This document shows, in pieces, positions 8,459-16,669 of a stretch of DNA of 64,000 nucleotides. The position numbers were made by a program, and so were the translations under genes. Where the stretch lies: contig JACQYF010000147.1 of the NCBI GenBank assembly GCA_016208315.1, positions 17,078-81,077 of the forward strand. Direction: 5' to 3'. The notes under the pieces are model-generated. The model was given only the letters and a program-made list of their open reading frames with translations, was not told the origin of the DNA and did not search any database. The stretch is from Chloroflexota bacterium (GTDB taxonomy: Bacteria; Chloroflexota; Anaerolineae; UBA4142). Numbering within the stretch: position 1 is the first letter of the stretch; each line of letters starts with the position of its first letter.

Positions 8459-9598
8459 ATGACTACCGAAGTACTTACACCCAAAGGCGTCGCGCAACCG
8501 AGGGTCAGCATACGCATCCCGGAATCGTTAACGCGCGTTCTCAAGTATTTGCTCTTCCGGGGCATCGCCTTGTTTGTGACGGTCGTGATCGGCGTGTATC
8601 TGACCGTCCTCATTGCGAATATGGGTGGTTACTTGGACACCATCCGCATGGCGGTCATTCAGGAGGAGGTCGGCGCTGGCATCATGAACGACCCAACTCT
8701 CCGTGGCTTGCCGGCCTCCGAGGTTCGGCGCGTCATGGACGAACGGATCATCATCGCGGTGAAGCAATTGAATCTCGACCAACCTTTCGCGCTCCGCAGC
8801 GTCAACTATCTCACCGATGCCTTGACGCTCAATTTGGGACGCGCCGAATTCATCTCCAGCGACAGCGGCTCGCGACGCGTCCAAGCGATCTTGGTCGAAC
8901 GGATGCCGGCCACCCTATTGCTCTTTGCCACTTCGAACCTGTTCCTCTTTTTCGCCGCCGTTTTTATCGCCTTGTTCCTCTCGCGCCACTATGGCAGTTG
9001 GTTGGATCGCATCGTGATCGCGATGGCGCCCACCTCGGCCGTCCCGGCCTGGCTCTATGGCATCTTTCTCATCCTTTTGTTTGCATCTATTGCCCACGTC
9101 CTACCGTTTGGCGGATTGGTGGATGCGCCGGTGCCAGAGACATTGCCGGAGTATGCAGCCAGTCTGCTCAGGCACATGATTCTGCCCCTCAGTGCGCTCG
9201 CCCTTCACTCGATCTTTATTTCCATCTACCACTGGCGAACGTTCTTCCTGATTTACTCGAGCGAAGACTATGTGGACATGGCAAAGGCGAAGGGCCTGTC
9301 CTCGCGCACCATCGAGCGGCAGTACATTTTGCGGCCCACGCTTCCGCCGATCGTCACGTCGTTCGCGTTTACCCTCGTCTATCTGTGGCAAGGCGCGATC
9401 ATTTTGGAAACGGTCTTTGCGTGGCCCGGTCTGGGGCGTTTGCTCTATCAAGCCATCAACCTCTTTGATGTGCCCGTGATCGTGGGCAACACGGTTCTGA
9501 TCGCGTACCTCCTGGTCGCCTCCGTGTTTCTCCTGGACATTATCTATGCTTTGCTGGATCCACGCGTCAAAGTGGGCGGCGGGGAGCAACGCGCATGA
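8459..9598 (+). CDS. ABC transporter permease, DppB type
   Basis: A 379-residue inner-membrane permease. The ATG at 8459 follows AGAAGGAGC; an upstream in-frame GTG lies inside the hairpin region and was rejected. Hydrophobic segment 1 (about residues 35-55) is followed by an extracytoplasmic stretch of about 80 residues, then the DppB-type core. The cytoplasmic coupling (EAA-like) loop is around DYVDMAKAKGLSSRTIERQYIL, and the typical C-terminal motif is ETVFAWPGLGRLLYQAI. It overlaps the next permease by 4 nt (ATGA), showing translational coupling. It forms the channel with the 9595-10956 product. Confidence 0.88.
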   Translation: MTTEVLTPKGVAQPRVSIRIPESLTRVLKYLLFRGIALFVTVVIGVYLTVLIANMGGYLDTIRMAVIQEEVGAGIMNDPTLRGLPASEVRRVMDERIIIAVKQLNLDQPFALRSVNYLTDALTLNLGRAEFISSDSGSRRVQAILVERMPATLLLFATSNLFLFFAAVFIALFLSRHYGSWLDRIVIAMAPTSAVPAWLYGIFLILLFASIAHVLPFGGLVDAPVPETLPEYAASLLRHMILPLSALALHSIFISIYHWRTFFLIYSSEDYVDMAKAKGLSSRTIERQYILRPTLPPIVTSFAFTLVYLWQGAIILETVFAWPGLGRLLYQAINLFDVPVIVGNTVLIAYLLVASVFLLDIIYALLDPRVKVGGGEQRA

Positions 9599-10956
9599 AA
9601 AATGTCATTGATTTCCTTCGCGACCTGGCGCACTATCGTTCCGCGCTGTTTGGAATGATCATTATCGGCTTGCTGATCTTGATCGCGATCTACACCGTCA
9701 TCATGCTGCCGTACGACACGGCGATCAACCTGTGGCGCGGCGGCGAAGAAGTGTGGGGCGACAATCCCCGTAATGCGCTCCCGGCCTGGATGAATGTCTT
9801 TGCGGGCAACTCACTCGCCCCGAGCATCGTGTTGGACAGCTCCGGCAGCCCGAATATCAAGAAACAATCGCAAGAGGTCTCGGCCGACATGCGCACGGCG
9901 GACTTTATCCTGCCTTTCGAGTACACCTCCGATGGCTTTCCGAACGAGATCAATCTCTTTCTGAGCGCCCAGTTCAAACAAAAGAAACCGCAGGCGACGA
10001 TCAAATGGAAAACACCGGACGGCCGGGAAGTCCCCCTGGGCGACATGACTGTCGGCCTGCGCGAACGCTTTGCCATTTCTATTGATCAAAAGCTGATCCG
10101 CAAGTTCAACGATGTGAACCCCGAGATCTTTCTGTTTGCCAAGCCCGGCACGGCGGACTCGCGGAAAGACAAGCCCGAAGTTCTCAAGGGCCAATATGCC
10201 GTGGTCATCGAAGGTCTGACGTTCGAACCCGATTCGACGCTCGACGCAAAACTCGTCGTCTATGGTCAAACCTTTAGCTGGGCTGGCACCGATCACAAGC
10301 GCCGCGACCTAACCATCGCGTTGATGTGGGGCACGCCCATCGCGCTGGCGTTCGGCTTTCTCGCCGCCGTCGGTTCCACGCTCATCACGTTCTCGATTGC
10401 CGCGATCGGCTCCTACTTTGGCGGCTGGCTCGACGCCGGGATTCAGCGCCTAACCGAGATTAACGCCGTCCTGCCTTTCCTCACGACCCTCATCTTGATC
10501 GGCACGCTCTACACCCGCAATATTTGGGTTATTCTCGGTGTCGTCATCTTGCTGGGTATTTTCAGTCTTTCGATCAAACAATATCGCGCGATGTTTCTCC
10601 AAGTGCGCGAGTTGCCGTACATCGAAGCGGCCAGCTCATACGGCGCGAGCAAACTCCGCATCGTGTTTCGTTACATGATGCCGAAAATCGCGCCCGTGCT
10701 CATTCCCACGTTCGTCACGCAGATTCCGTCCTTTGTATTTTTGGAAGCCTCGCTCGCGGTCTTGGGTTTGGGCGATCCGGTCATTCCCACGTGGGGCAAG
10801 ATCCTCCACGACGCGTACGTCAATGGCGCGCTGTACAAGGGCTACTATTACTGGGTCATCGAGCCGGCCGTACTGCTGATGGTGGCGGGGTTGGGTTTTG
10901 CGACGATCGGTTTCGCGTTGGATCGGATCTTCAACCCGCGGTTGCGAGAGTTATAG
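9595..10956 (+). CDS. ABC transporter permease, DppC type, with large extracytoplasmic insertion
   Basis: 453 residues, against about 290-320 for typical DppC. After the first membrane segment (about residues 15-40) there is an insertion of about 175 residues without hydrophobic helices (roughly 50-225). It ends at the family motif SWAGTDHKRRDL, the counterpart of the usual GTDxxGRD. The remaining five helices and the coupling loop (ELPYIEAASSYGASKLRI) are ordinary. The insertion should face outside and may dock the enlarged binding protein encoded upstream. Its start overlaps the previous stop, and 2 nt separate its stop from the ATPase start. Confidence 0.85.
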   Translation: MKNVIDFLRDLAHYRSALFGMIIIGLLILIAIYTVIMLPYDTAINLWRGGEEVWGDNPRNALPAWMNVFAGNSLAPSIVLDSSGSPNIKKQSQEVSADMRTADFILPFEYTSDGFPNEINLFLSAQFKQKKPQATIKWKTPDGREVPLGDMTVGLRERFAISIDQKLIRKFNDVNPEIFLFAKPGTADSRKDKPEVLKGQYAVVIEGLTFEPDSTLDAKLVVYGQTFSWAGTDHKRRDLTIALMWGTPIALAFGFLAAVGSTLITFSIAAIGSYFGGWLDAGIQRLTEINAVLPFLTTLILIGTLYTRNIWVILGVVILLGIFSLSIKQYRAMFLQVRELPYIEAASSYGASKLRIVFRYMMPKIAPVLIPTFVTQIPSFVFLEASLAVLGLGDPVIPTWGKILHDAYVNGALYKGYYYWVIEPAVLLMVAGLGFATIGFALDRIFNPRLREL

Positions 10957-10958
10957 TG

Positions 10959-11933
10959 ATGAACAATGCTTTGTTGAATGTGCAGAACCTGCGCCTCCAT
11001 TTCCGCGCCCACAAGGGTATCGTGCAGGCCGTGGACGGCGTCAATCTTGACCTGTGTCGAAATGAGGCCGTCGTCGTCCTGGGCGAGTCGGGCTGTGGGA
11101 AAACATCTCTCGCGCGCGCGATCCTACGGCTGCTGCCGCGCAACGTGCAAGCGTATTCCGGCCAGGTCTGGATGGACGGCACCGACATCATGACCCTGGA
11201 CGACGAACAATTTCGTAAACAAGTCCGCTGGGCCAAGATTTCAATGGTGCCGCAGGCGGCGATGAATTCGCTCAATCCCGTCATGCGCGTCGGCGAGCAG
11301 GTTGCCGAACCGATGGTCACGCACTATGGCGTGCAAAAGGAAGCGCTCGCACAGGCGCGCCAGGTCTTTCAACGCGTCGGCGTGCCCGTAGATTTTATGA
11401 ATCGCTATGCGTTTGAACTGAGCGGCGGGATGCGCCAACGCGTCGCCATCGCGATGGCGCTGGTCACTAGCCCGGACTTGATCTTGTTGGACGAACCGAC
11501 CTCGGCGCTCGACGTGCTCACGCAGGCGAATATTATGAACACGCTCAAGCGGCTCAAGCAAGAGACTGAAACCAGCTACATTTTGATTACGCACGACATT
11601 GCGACTTCGAGCGAGCTGGCGGACCGCGTGGCGATCATGTACGCGGGCCAGATCGTGGAACTCGGCGATGCCACGCGCTTTTTCACCGCGCCCCTCCATC
11701 CGTACTCGCAAGGGCTGATGGCGAGCGTGCCGCGGCTGCACGAAACCAAGAAATTGGAATTCATTTCGGGACAGCCGCCGAGTCTCATCAATTTGCCCAC
11801 GGGCTGTCGCTTTGCGGCGCGTTGCCCATCGCGATTTGAGAAATGCGCGCAAGAGCCGCCCATCATTCAGGTCGGCGACCGGACAAGCGTCAGATGTTGG
11901 CTGTATGAAAAACCAGTAAGCAGTAAGCAGTAA
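10959..11933 (+). CDS. ABC transporter ATP-binding protein, DppD type
   Basis: 324 residues. Walker A GESGCGKTS, ABC signature LSGGMRQRV, Walker B LILLDEP, and the H-loop in ILITHDIA are all present. The C-terminal oligopeptide-transporter extension carries the cysteine-containing motif GCRFAARCPSRFEKCAQEPP, which in some Dpp/Opp ATPases binds an iron-sulphur cluster. The ATG at 10959 lies 2 nt after the permease stop; an in-frame GTG at 10956 is an alternative. The last six codons (PVSSKQ) come from the first heptamer repeats that continue into the intergenic region. It pairs with the ATPase at 12023. Confidence 0.9.
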   Translation: MNNALLNVQNLRLHFRAHKGIVQAVDGVNLDLCRNEAVVVLGESGCGKTSLARAILRLLPRNVQAYSGQVWMDGTDIMTLDDEQFRKQVRWAKISMVPQAAMNSLNPVMRVGEQVAEPMVTHYGVQKEALAQARQVFQRVGVPVDFMNRYAFELSGGMRQRVAIAMALVTSPDLILLDEPTSALDVLTQANIMNTLKRLKQETETSYILITHDIATSSELADRVAIMYAGQIVELGDATRFFTAPLHPYSQGLMASVPRLHETKKLEFISGQPPSLINLPTGCRFAARCPSRFEKCAQEPPIIQVGDRTSVRCWLYEKPVSSKQ

Positions 11934-12004
11934 ACAGTAAACAGTATTCAGTATGCAGTGAACTGTTTACTGTTCACCGTTCACTGTTCACTGTTCACTG
12001 ATCA
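11914..12004. repeat. Inverted heptamer array: 7 x CAGTAAR then 6 x CTGTTCA
   Basis: Thirteen consecutive 7-bp units in perfect register: CAGTAAG, CAGTAAG, CAGTAAA, CAGTAAA, CAGTATT, CAGTATG, CAGTGAA, then CTGTTTA, CTGTTCA, CCGTTCA, CTGTTCA, CTGTTCA, CTGATCA. The second half is close to the reverse complement of the first, so the RNA can fold into a long hairpin. It starts inside the upstream ATPase gene and fills the gap to the next ATPase. Confidence 0.9.
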
Positions 12005-12022
12005 CTGGGCTTGGAGATTACA

Positions 12023-13084
12023 ATGGCTGGGGATGTAACGCAGAAGAATGGTGGGCCTTTACTTTCAGTCCGTGATTTGCACACTTGGTTCGAATTGCGG
12101 CGGTGGGGATTTGGACACGCCGGCTTTGTGCATGCCGTGGACGGCGTGGACTTTGACTTGCCGCACGGGCAAGCGGTCGCCTTCGTCGGCGAGAGCGGCT
12201 GCGGCAAGAGTACGCTGGCGCGCACGATTTTGGGTTTGTATCATCCCACCAAGGGCGAAGTGGTTTTTGAAGGCAAGCGGTTGAAAGACTATAGCAAGCG
12301 CGAAATGCAATGGTATCGCTCCAAGGTGGGCTTTGTGCAGCAAGACCCTTACGGCGCGCTGCCGCCGTTTATGAATGTCCGCCGCATTCTGGATGAACCG
12401 CTGATCATCAATGGCGTGACCGACCCCGCGGAAAGAGAAAAGCGCATTCGTGAGGTGATGGACGAAGTGCGCCTTACGCCGGTGGACGATTTGCTGCCGA
12501 AATACCCGCACATGCTCAGCGGCGGTCAGCAGCAGCGCGTTGTGGTAGCGCGCGCCATGATCCTGCGCCCCAAGCTCATCGTCGCCGACGAGCCGGTTTC
12601 CATGCTCGACGCCTCGGTACGCGTCGAAATTCTGATGCTGTTGCGCGCGCTGCAAAAATCGCACAACCTCGGCGTCAGCTACATCACGCACGACCTTTCG
12701 ACGGTGCGCTATTTTTCCGAGCGCATTTTCGTGATGTACGCGGGCAAGATCATCGAAAAAGCGCCGGTAGATGATCTGCTGCGCGCGCCGCTCCATCCTT
12801 ACACCCAAGCGCTTATCACCGCGATCCCTGACCCGGACGGCGCCAACGCGCACATATTCAAAGAAGTGCCGCCCGGCGAGCCGCCCAGTTTGATCAATCC
12901 GCCCAAGGGTTGCCGCTTCCATCCGCGCTGCGCGCAAATGATCAAAGGTGTGTGCGACGTGGAGAATCCGCCCGAATTCCAACCCGAGCCGAACCATTTT
13001 GTGCAATGTTGGCTTTACAAGGAAACCCCACCCACTCCTGTAGGGGCGGGGTCACCCCGCCCCTACAGGAGTGGGGTCGCGTGA
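12023..13084 (+). CDS. ABC transporter ATP-binding protein, DppF type
   Basis: 353 residues with Walker A GESGCGKST, signature LSGGQQQRV, Walker B LIVADEP, H-loop YITHDLS and the C-terminal motif GCRFHPRCAQMIKGVC. The ATG at 12023 has TTGGAG 6 nt upstream. Residues 40-60 lie in a slightly longer N-terminus (WFELRRWGFGHAGFVHAVDG) that is usual for DppF partners. The last 14 residues or so (VGAGSPRPYRSGVA) are encoded by a 45-bp palindrome, so the natural C-terminus has probably been replaced by repeat sequence. It forms the ATPase heterodimer with the 10959-11933 product. Confidence 0.9.
   Translation: MAGDVTQKNGGPLLSVRDLHTWFELRRWGFGHAGFVHAVDGVDFDLPHGQAVAFVGESGCGKSTLARTILGLYHPTKGEVVFEGKRLKDYSKREMQWYRSKVGFVQQDPYGALPPFMNVRRILDEPLIINGVTDPAEREKRIREVMDEVRLTPVDDLLPKYPHMLSGGQQQRVVVARAMILRPKLIVADEPVSMLDASVRVEILMLLRALQKSHNLGVSYITHDLSTVRYFSERIFVMYAGKIIEKAPVDDLLRAPLHPYTQALITAIPDPDGANAHIFKEVPPGEPPSLINPPKGCRFHPRCAQMIKGVCDVENPPEFQPEPNHFVQCWLYKETPPTPVGAGSPRPYRSGVA
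13031..13075. repeat. 45-bp near-perfect palindrome at the 3' end of a coding region
   Basis: A 22-bp arm, 13031-13052, is exactly complementary to 13054-13075, with one base between. The core GTAGGGGCGGGG/CCCCGCCCCTAC is GC-rich and the element encodes the last residues of the ATPase. A shorter relative is at 22208-22228. Confidence 0.85.
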
Positions 13085-13091
13085 CCTGCAA

Positions 13092-13286
13092 ATGATTCAA
13101 CACCCACGCACGATGATATTGGTCGGCTTTATTCTCCTAGTCGTCGGCGTTCTCCTGCCGTTTGCGATGTTGCTGCGAGTCTTGGAGCCGACGCTTTTGC
13201 TGGGGTTTCTCTCCTGGGGCGCATCTCTCGTCGGCTTGGCGCTCGGCGTGCTGGGGGTCGTCACGTACTCGCGTGCGCGAGACTAG
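13092..13286 (+). CDS. Small two-helix membrane protein
   Basis: 64 residues, starting at the ATG at 13092, 8 bp after the ATPase stop. Two hydrophobic segments (about residues 8-28 and 36-57) are separated by a short loop and followed by a basic tail SRARD. No family is recognised. It lies within the transporter operon between the second ATPase and a second binding protein, so an accessory membrane role is possible. A longer start at 13071 would fall inside the palindrome and is less likely. Confidence 0.55.
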   Translation: MIQHPRTMILVGFILLVVGVLLPFAMLLRVLEPTLLLGFLSWGASLVGLALGVLGVVTYSRARD

Positions 13287-13292
13287 CGCCCG

Positions 13293-14999
13293 ATGTTACT
13301 CTCTTCCAAAAGTCGCCGTATTCGTTTACTGCTCGGCATAGCGTTCCTGCTCGTCCTGCTTGCCGCCTGCTCGGATTCAATTCCTCCCGCGGCGACTCCG
13401 CCGCCCGCTTCGACCGCAACTCCGCGCGCCAGCGCGACGCAATCCCCACTGCCAACCGGCGCGCCCGCGATCGCTACGCCCATCTCGGAAAAAGGTGGCG
13501 AGTTCCGCCAGGTCCTCGCGCAAGACGCCGTCAGTTTCCATCCCTTTCAGACGACCGATCCCGCTTCCGCGCTATACCAGGCGAACGTCTACGCCAGCGG
13601 CCTTTGGGTCCGCGATCCTCAAACCCTCCAGCCGATTCCGAACATGGCCGAGTCGTGGACCATTTCCCCGGATGGAAAAACGTACACATTCAAATTGCGC
13701 CCCGACCTGAAATGGAGTGACGGCAAGTCGCTAACCGCGCTGGACTTCCAATGGACGTTTGAACAGGCGAGCAAGCCCGCCAACAAATATCCGTATCTCG
13801 AGAATCTAAAGGACATTGTTTCGTACACCGCCAAAGACAGCGCCACCCTCGAGATCGTCTTGAAGGACGCGGTCTGTGTCGGCCTGACGACTGTGGATGC
13901 GATCACGCCGCTGCCCAAACACATTTGGGAAAAACTCGATTGGCACGATCCCGCCAAGAATCCCGAGATCCAGAACCCAAGCGTTGTCTCAGGACCTTTC
14001 AAACTAAAGGAATGGCAAAAAGACGATCACGCTACTTTTGTCCGCAACGACTTGTTCTTTCGCGGCGCGCCGAATTTCGACGCGTTGACGGTCCGCATCG
14101 TCCGCGACCCTTCGCGCCAACTCCAGATGTTGCAGTCCGGCGAGGTGGACATGGCGCCGGTCGGCGTGGACGATTATGCTCCGGTCGGCAAGTGGGAGAC
14201 GATCAAGGCATACAATTGGGAGCCAGCCGCGGCGACGTTCGATTACCTCGCCTTTAATTTCCGGCGGCCCTTGCTGCAAGATGTCCAGGTCCGCCGCGCC
14301 TTGGCCGCCGCGCTGCCGCGCCAGACGATTGCGAATGGAATCTTCCGCGGTCTCGCCAAACCGATCTACTCGATGTTCCCGCCGGCAAACCCGATGAACA
14401 ATTCCGAGATTTCGCGCTATGATTACAACATTGACGCGGCCAAAGCCACGCTACAGAAAGCGGGTTACAAGTGGGACGCAAGCGGCAACCTGCTCGACAA
14501 GAGCGGCAAGCGCGTGAGACTGCGAATCCTGTTTAACACCGGCAACCTGCAACACTTTCAGATCGCGAGTCTGGCACGCACGGAATTGCAGAAACTGGGC
14601 ATTGATTCCGAAGCCGCGGGGCTGGAGTTTCCGGCTTTCCTCGCTTTCCTCCGCACAGAGCCGTTCGATTACGATCTCTATGTGCTCGGCTGGCGCACAC
14701 CGCTCGATCCATACTTTACGTACCAGATTTGGAGCGAAAAGACCATCCCGGACTTGAACTCGGGCGCGTACGTCAACAAGGAAATTGACAAGCTGTTCGA
14801 TCAAGCCAATCGTCCACCCTGCGATGCCGAATCGCGCAAAAAGGTGTTCGCTCAGATTCAAAAGACCATTGCCGACGACGTGCCCTACATTTTCCTGACC
14901 CATCGCGCCGGCTATGCCCTGATCAACACCCGCGTCGTGCCCAACGCGCCAACCGCTCTCGGCATCAACTACTATCCCGAGCAATGGTACATTCGATGA
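13293..14999 (+). CDS. ABC transporter substrate-binding lipoprotein (family 5)
   Basis: 568 residues. Lipobox LLAAC with lipid-attached C26, a Pro/Thr/Ala/Ser linker to about residue 65, then an ordinary family 5 domain: GGEFRQVLAQDAVSFHPFQT, TYTFKLRPDLKWSDGKSLTA and the hinge-proximal YDLYVLGWRTPLDPYF. Length is normal for the family, unlike the binding protein at 5864. It lies 6 bp after the small membrane protein and overlaps the exonuclease start by 4 nt. Whether it uses the same permeases as the first binding protein or serves another system is not evident. Confidence 0.85.
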   Translation: MLLSSKSRRIRLLLGIAFLLVLLAACSDSIPPAATPPPASTATPRASATQSPLPTGAPAIATPISEKGGEFRQVLAQDAVSFHPFQTTDPASALYQANVYASGLWVRDPQTLQPIPNMAESWTISPDGKTYTFKLRPDLKWSDGKSLTALDFQWTFEQASKPANKYPYLENLKDIVSYTAKDSATLEIVLKDAVCVGLTTVDAITPLPKHIWEKLDWHDPAKNPEIQNPSVVSGPFKLKEWQKDDHATFVRNDLFFRGAPNFDALTVRIVRDPSRQLQMLQSGEVDMAPVGVDDYAPVGKWETIKAYNWEPAAATFDYLAFNFRRPLLQDVQVRRALAAALPRQTIANGIFRGLAKPIYSMFPPANPMNNSEISRYDYNIDAAKATLQKAGYKWDASGNLLDKSGKRVRLRILFNTGNLQHFQIASLARTELQKLGIDSEAAGLEFPAFLAFLRTEPFDYDLYVLGWRTPLDPYFTYQIWSEKTIPDLNSGAYVNKEIDKLFDQANRPPCDAESRKKVFAQIQKTIADDVPYIFLTHRAGYALINTRVVPNAPTALGINYYPEQWYIR

Positions 15000-15826
15000 C
15001 CATAGACCCTGCCACCCCGCTCGACGACCTCACGCTCGCGTTTCTCGACGTGGAGACAACGGGGCTTGCGCCGCGCTACGGCGACCGCGTGTGCGAGATC
15101 GCGGTCGTCCGCTCGCGCGTTGACCTGGTGCAGGCGACGTTTGCCACGCTCGTCAACCCCGAACGCGCCATCTCGCCCAGCGCGGCCGCCGTCAACGGCA
15201 TCCGCGACGAGGACGCGCGCGACGCGCCGCGGTTTGCCGAAATCGTCGAAATGGTCCGGTTTATGCTGCGCGAGGCCGTCGTGGTCTGCCACAACGCGCC
15301 CTTCGATCTGGGATTTGTCTCCAGCGAGATGCAGCGCGCGGGCTGCGAATTCGCCGCGCCCGCGGTCATTGATACACTCCAACTCGCGCGTCGCTGTTTT
15401 TCATTCGCCTCCAATAGTCTGCCGCGCGTGGCGGCCGCGCTCGCTATCCCGACGCCGAACGCGCACCGCGCGCTCGGCGATGCGCTGACGACGCGCGAGG
15501 TCTTGAATCGTTTCGTCGAGGATTTGTGGAAACGGGGCGTGCGAACGCTGGGAGATTTGCAGAACGCGCAAGGCGAGTTGTTAATCGTTCCGGCGTCGGG
15601 CACAGACATACCGTTGCCGCCCGCTATCGCGGAAGCGTTAGGCAGCCGCAAACGATTGTTTCTCAAATACGTGGACGGTCAAGGCGAAGTCACAGAACGC
15701 TGGGTGACCCCGCGCGAGATCGCCGGAATCGGCGAGACGCTGTCCCTCGTCGCGTTCTGCCACCTCCGCGAAGAGATTCGACAATTCCGATTGGATCGGA
15801 TCGTCCAGATGGAGATAGAGACATAA
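14996..15826 (+). CDS. DEDDh 3'-5' exonuclease fused to a WYL-like domain
   Basis: 276 residues. Residues 1-185 form a DnaQ-like exonuclease: Exo I FLDVETTGL (D18, E20), Exo II HNAPFDLGF, and Exo III epsilon-type AHRALGDA with the catalytic His and Asp. Residues about 205-275 match the pattern of a WYL domain: AIAEALGSRKRLFLKYVD, a threonine-arginine-rich strand, then LVAFCHLREEIRQFRLDRI. WYL domains bind ligands, often nucleic acid, and are common in regulators of stress and phage defence. The start overlaps the upstream binding-protein stop (ATGA). Predicted role: processing of DNA or RNA ends under control of a sensed ligand; the fusion function is inference. Confidence 0.8.
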   Translation: MTIDPATPLDDLTLAFLDVETTGLAPRYGDRVCEIAVVRSRVDLVQATFATLVNPERAISPSAAAVNGIRDEDARDAPRFAEIVEMVRFMLREAVVVCHNAPFDLGFVSSEMQRAGCEFAAPAVIDTLQLARRCFSFASNSLPRVAAALAIPTPNAHRALGDALTTREVLNRFVEDLWKRGVRTLGDLQNAQGELLIVPASGTDIPLPPAIAEALGSRKRLFLKYVDGQGEVTERWVTPREIAGIGETLSLVAFCHLREEIRQFRLDRIVQMEIET

Positions 15827-15909
15827 GCATGGAGCAAACCGGAGTATTCTTGCTTTGACATTCTCTCTGCGATGGTGCTATACTGTCGTCACTACGGAGG
15901 TGATGCGAA

Positions 15910-16188
15910 ATGCCCACCAAAACGACTGCGGTTCGTCTTTCTGAGCCGGAATACCGCGCCTTGAACAAGATCGCTCGGCGTCGCAAGAAAACTGTGCCTA
16001 CTCTCATCAAAGACGCCGTGCGGATAGTGTATTTCGGTCGTGAACGCGAACCCTCGCGCCGCGAGAAAATTGATTTCGCTACCCTGCCCGCTTTCGGAAT
16101 TTGGAAAGACGATTCCCGCTCCGATGAGGAGATTCTAAATGACGTCGGGCGCATCTGGAACGGCCTCCACCCCAGGGAAGGCGCTTGA
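15910..16188 (+). CDS. Ribbon-helix-helix antitoxin-like protein
   Basis: 92 residues. The N-terminal part has the RHH pattern: a short strand TKTTAVRLSEPEY, helix ALNKIARRRKK, turn, then helix VPTLIKDAVRIVYF. The acidic C-terminus would wrap the toxin. GGAGGTGAT lies upstream of the ATG at 15910. The gene overlaps the PIN-domain gene by 50 nt, a typical antitoxin-toxin order. It probably also represses its own promoter. Confidence 0.7.
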   Translation: MPTKTTAVRLSEPEYRALNKIARRRKKTVPTLIKDAVRIVYFGREREPSRREKIDFATLPAFGIWKDDSRSDEEILNDVGRIWNGLHPREGA

Positions 16189-16606
16189 AAAGTGCCTGTT
16201 AGATTCTGGAATTCTGATTCAGCACTTGCGCGCTTCGCCTCAAGCCGCCGCCTACTTAACGAAATTACGCGTCGAAAGCAATCCGTGCGTATCTGTAGCG
16301 ACAGCAGCCGAATTGCTCGTCGGTTGTTCCACCGAGAAACAAGTTCAGGCAACTGAGGAATTCCTCAAGGCATTTGAAATTCTCCCGATCGACTATTCTG
16401 TCGCGCAGCGCGCGGCTCAACTCATTCGCAGTTATCCGGGCATTTTTGGCAAAGAGATTGCGCGCGGTTTTGCCGATGCGCTCATTGCCGCAACCGCGTG
16501 GGTTCATGGCATTGCGCTCCACACGCTCAATGTTCGCCACTTTGCCCGTACACCGATTCCTGAAATTGTCGTCCATGTTGTTGATCAGACGGCTGATGTC
16601 TGGTAG
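16139..16606 (+). CDS. vapC: PIN-domain ribonuclease toxin (VapC type)
   Basis: 155 residues. The PIN acidic residues are visible in CLLDSGILI (Asp), ATAAELLVG (Glu) and GFADALIAATAW (Asp), with the usual LNVRHFART near the C-terminus. VapC toxins cut tRNA or rRNA. The only in-frame ATG is at 16139, inside the antitoxin gene. It would add about 18 residues before the domain, so initiation at a CTG near 16196 cannot be excluded. It is translationally coupled to the upstream RHH gene. Confidence 0.75.
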   Translation: MTSGASGTASTPGKALEKCLLDSGILIQHLRASPQAAAYLTKLRVESNPCVSVATAAELLVGCSTEKQVQATEEFLKAFEILPIDYSVAQRAAQLIRSYPGIFGKEIARGFADALIAATAWVHGIALHTLNVRHFARTPIPEIVVHVVDQTADVW

Positions 16607-16641
16607 TGATAAGAGCCGCTCGCAAGTCAAGGCACTCTACT

Positions 16642-16669
16642 TGTGACCTGTGACTTGAGACCTGCGACT
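16642..16669. repeat. Heptamer repeat TGTGACC type
   Basis: TGTGACC, TGTGACT, TGAGACC and TGCGACT run in 7-bp register between the convergent PIN and NTF2-GNAT genes. The same family recurs at 21151-21185. Confidence 0.75.

Noticed and set aside
10524..10958. Upstream extension of the DppD-type ATPase frame
   Set aside because: It overlaps the permease gene for over 400 bp in another frame. The ATG at 10959 directly precedes the normal start of ABC ATPases.
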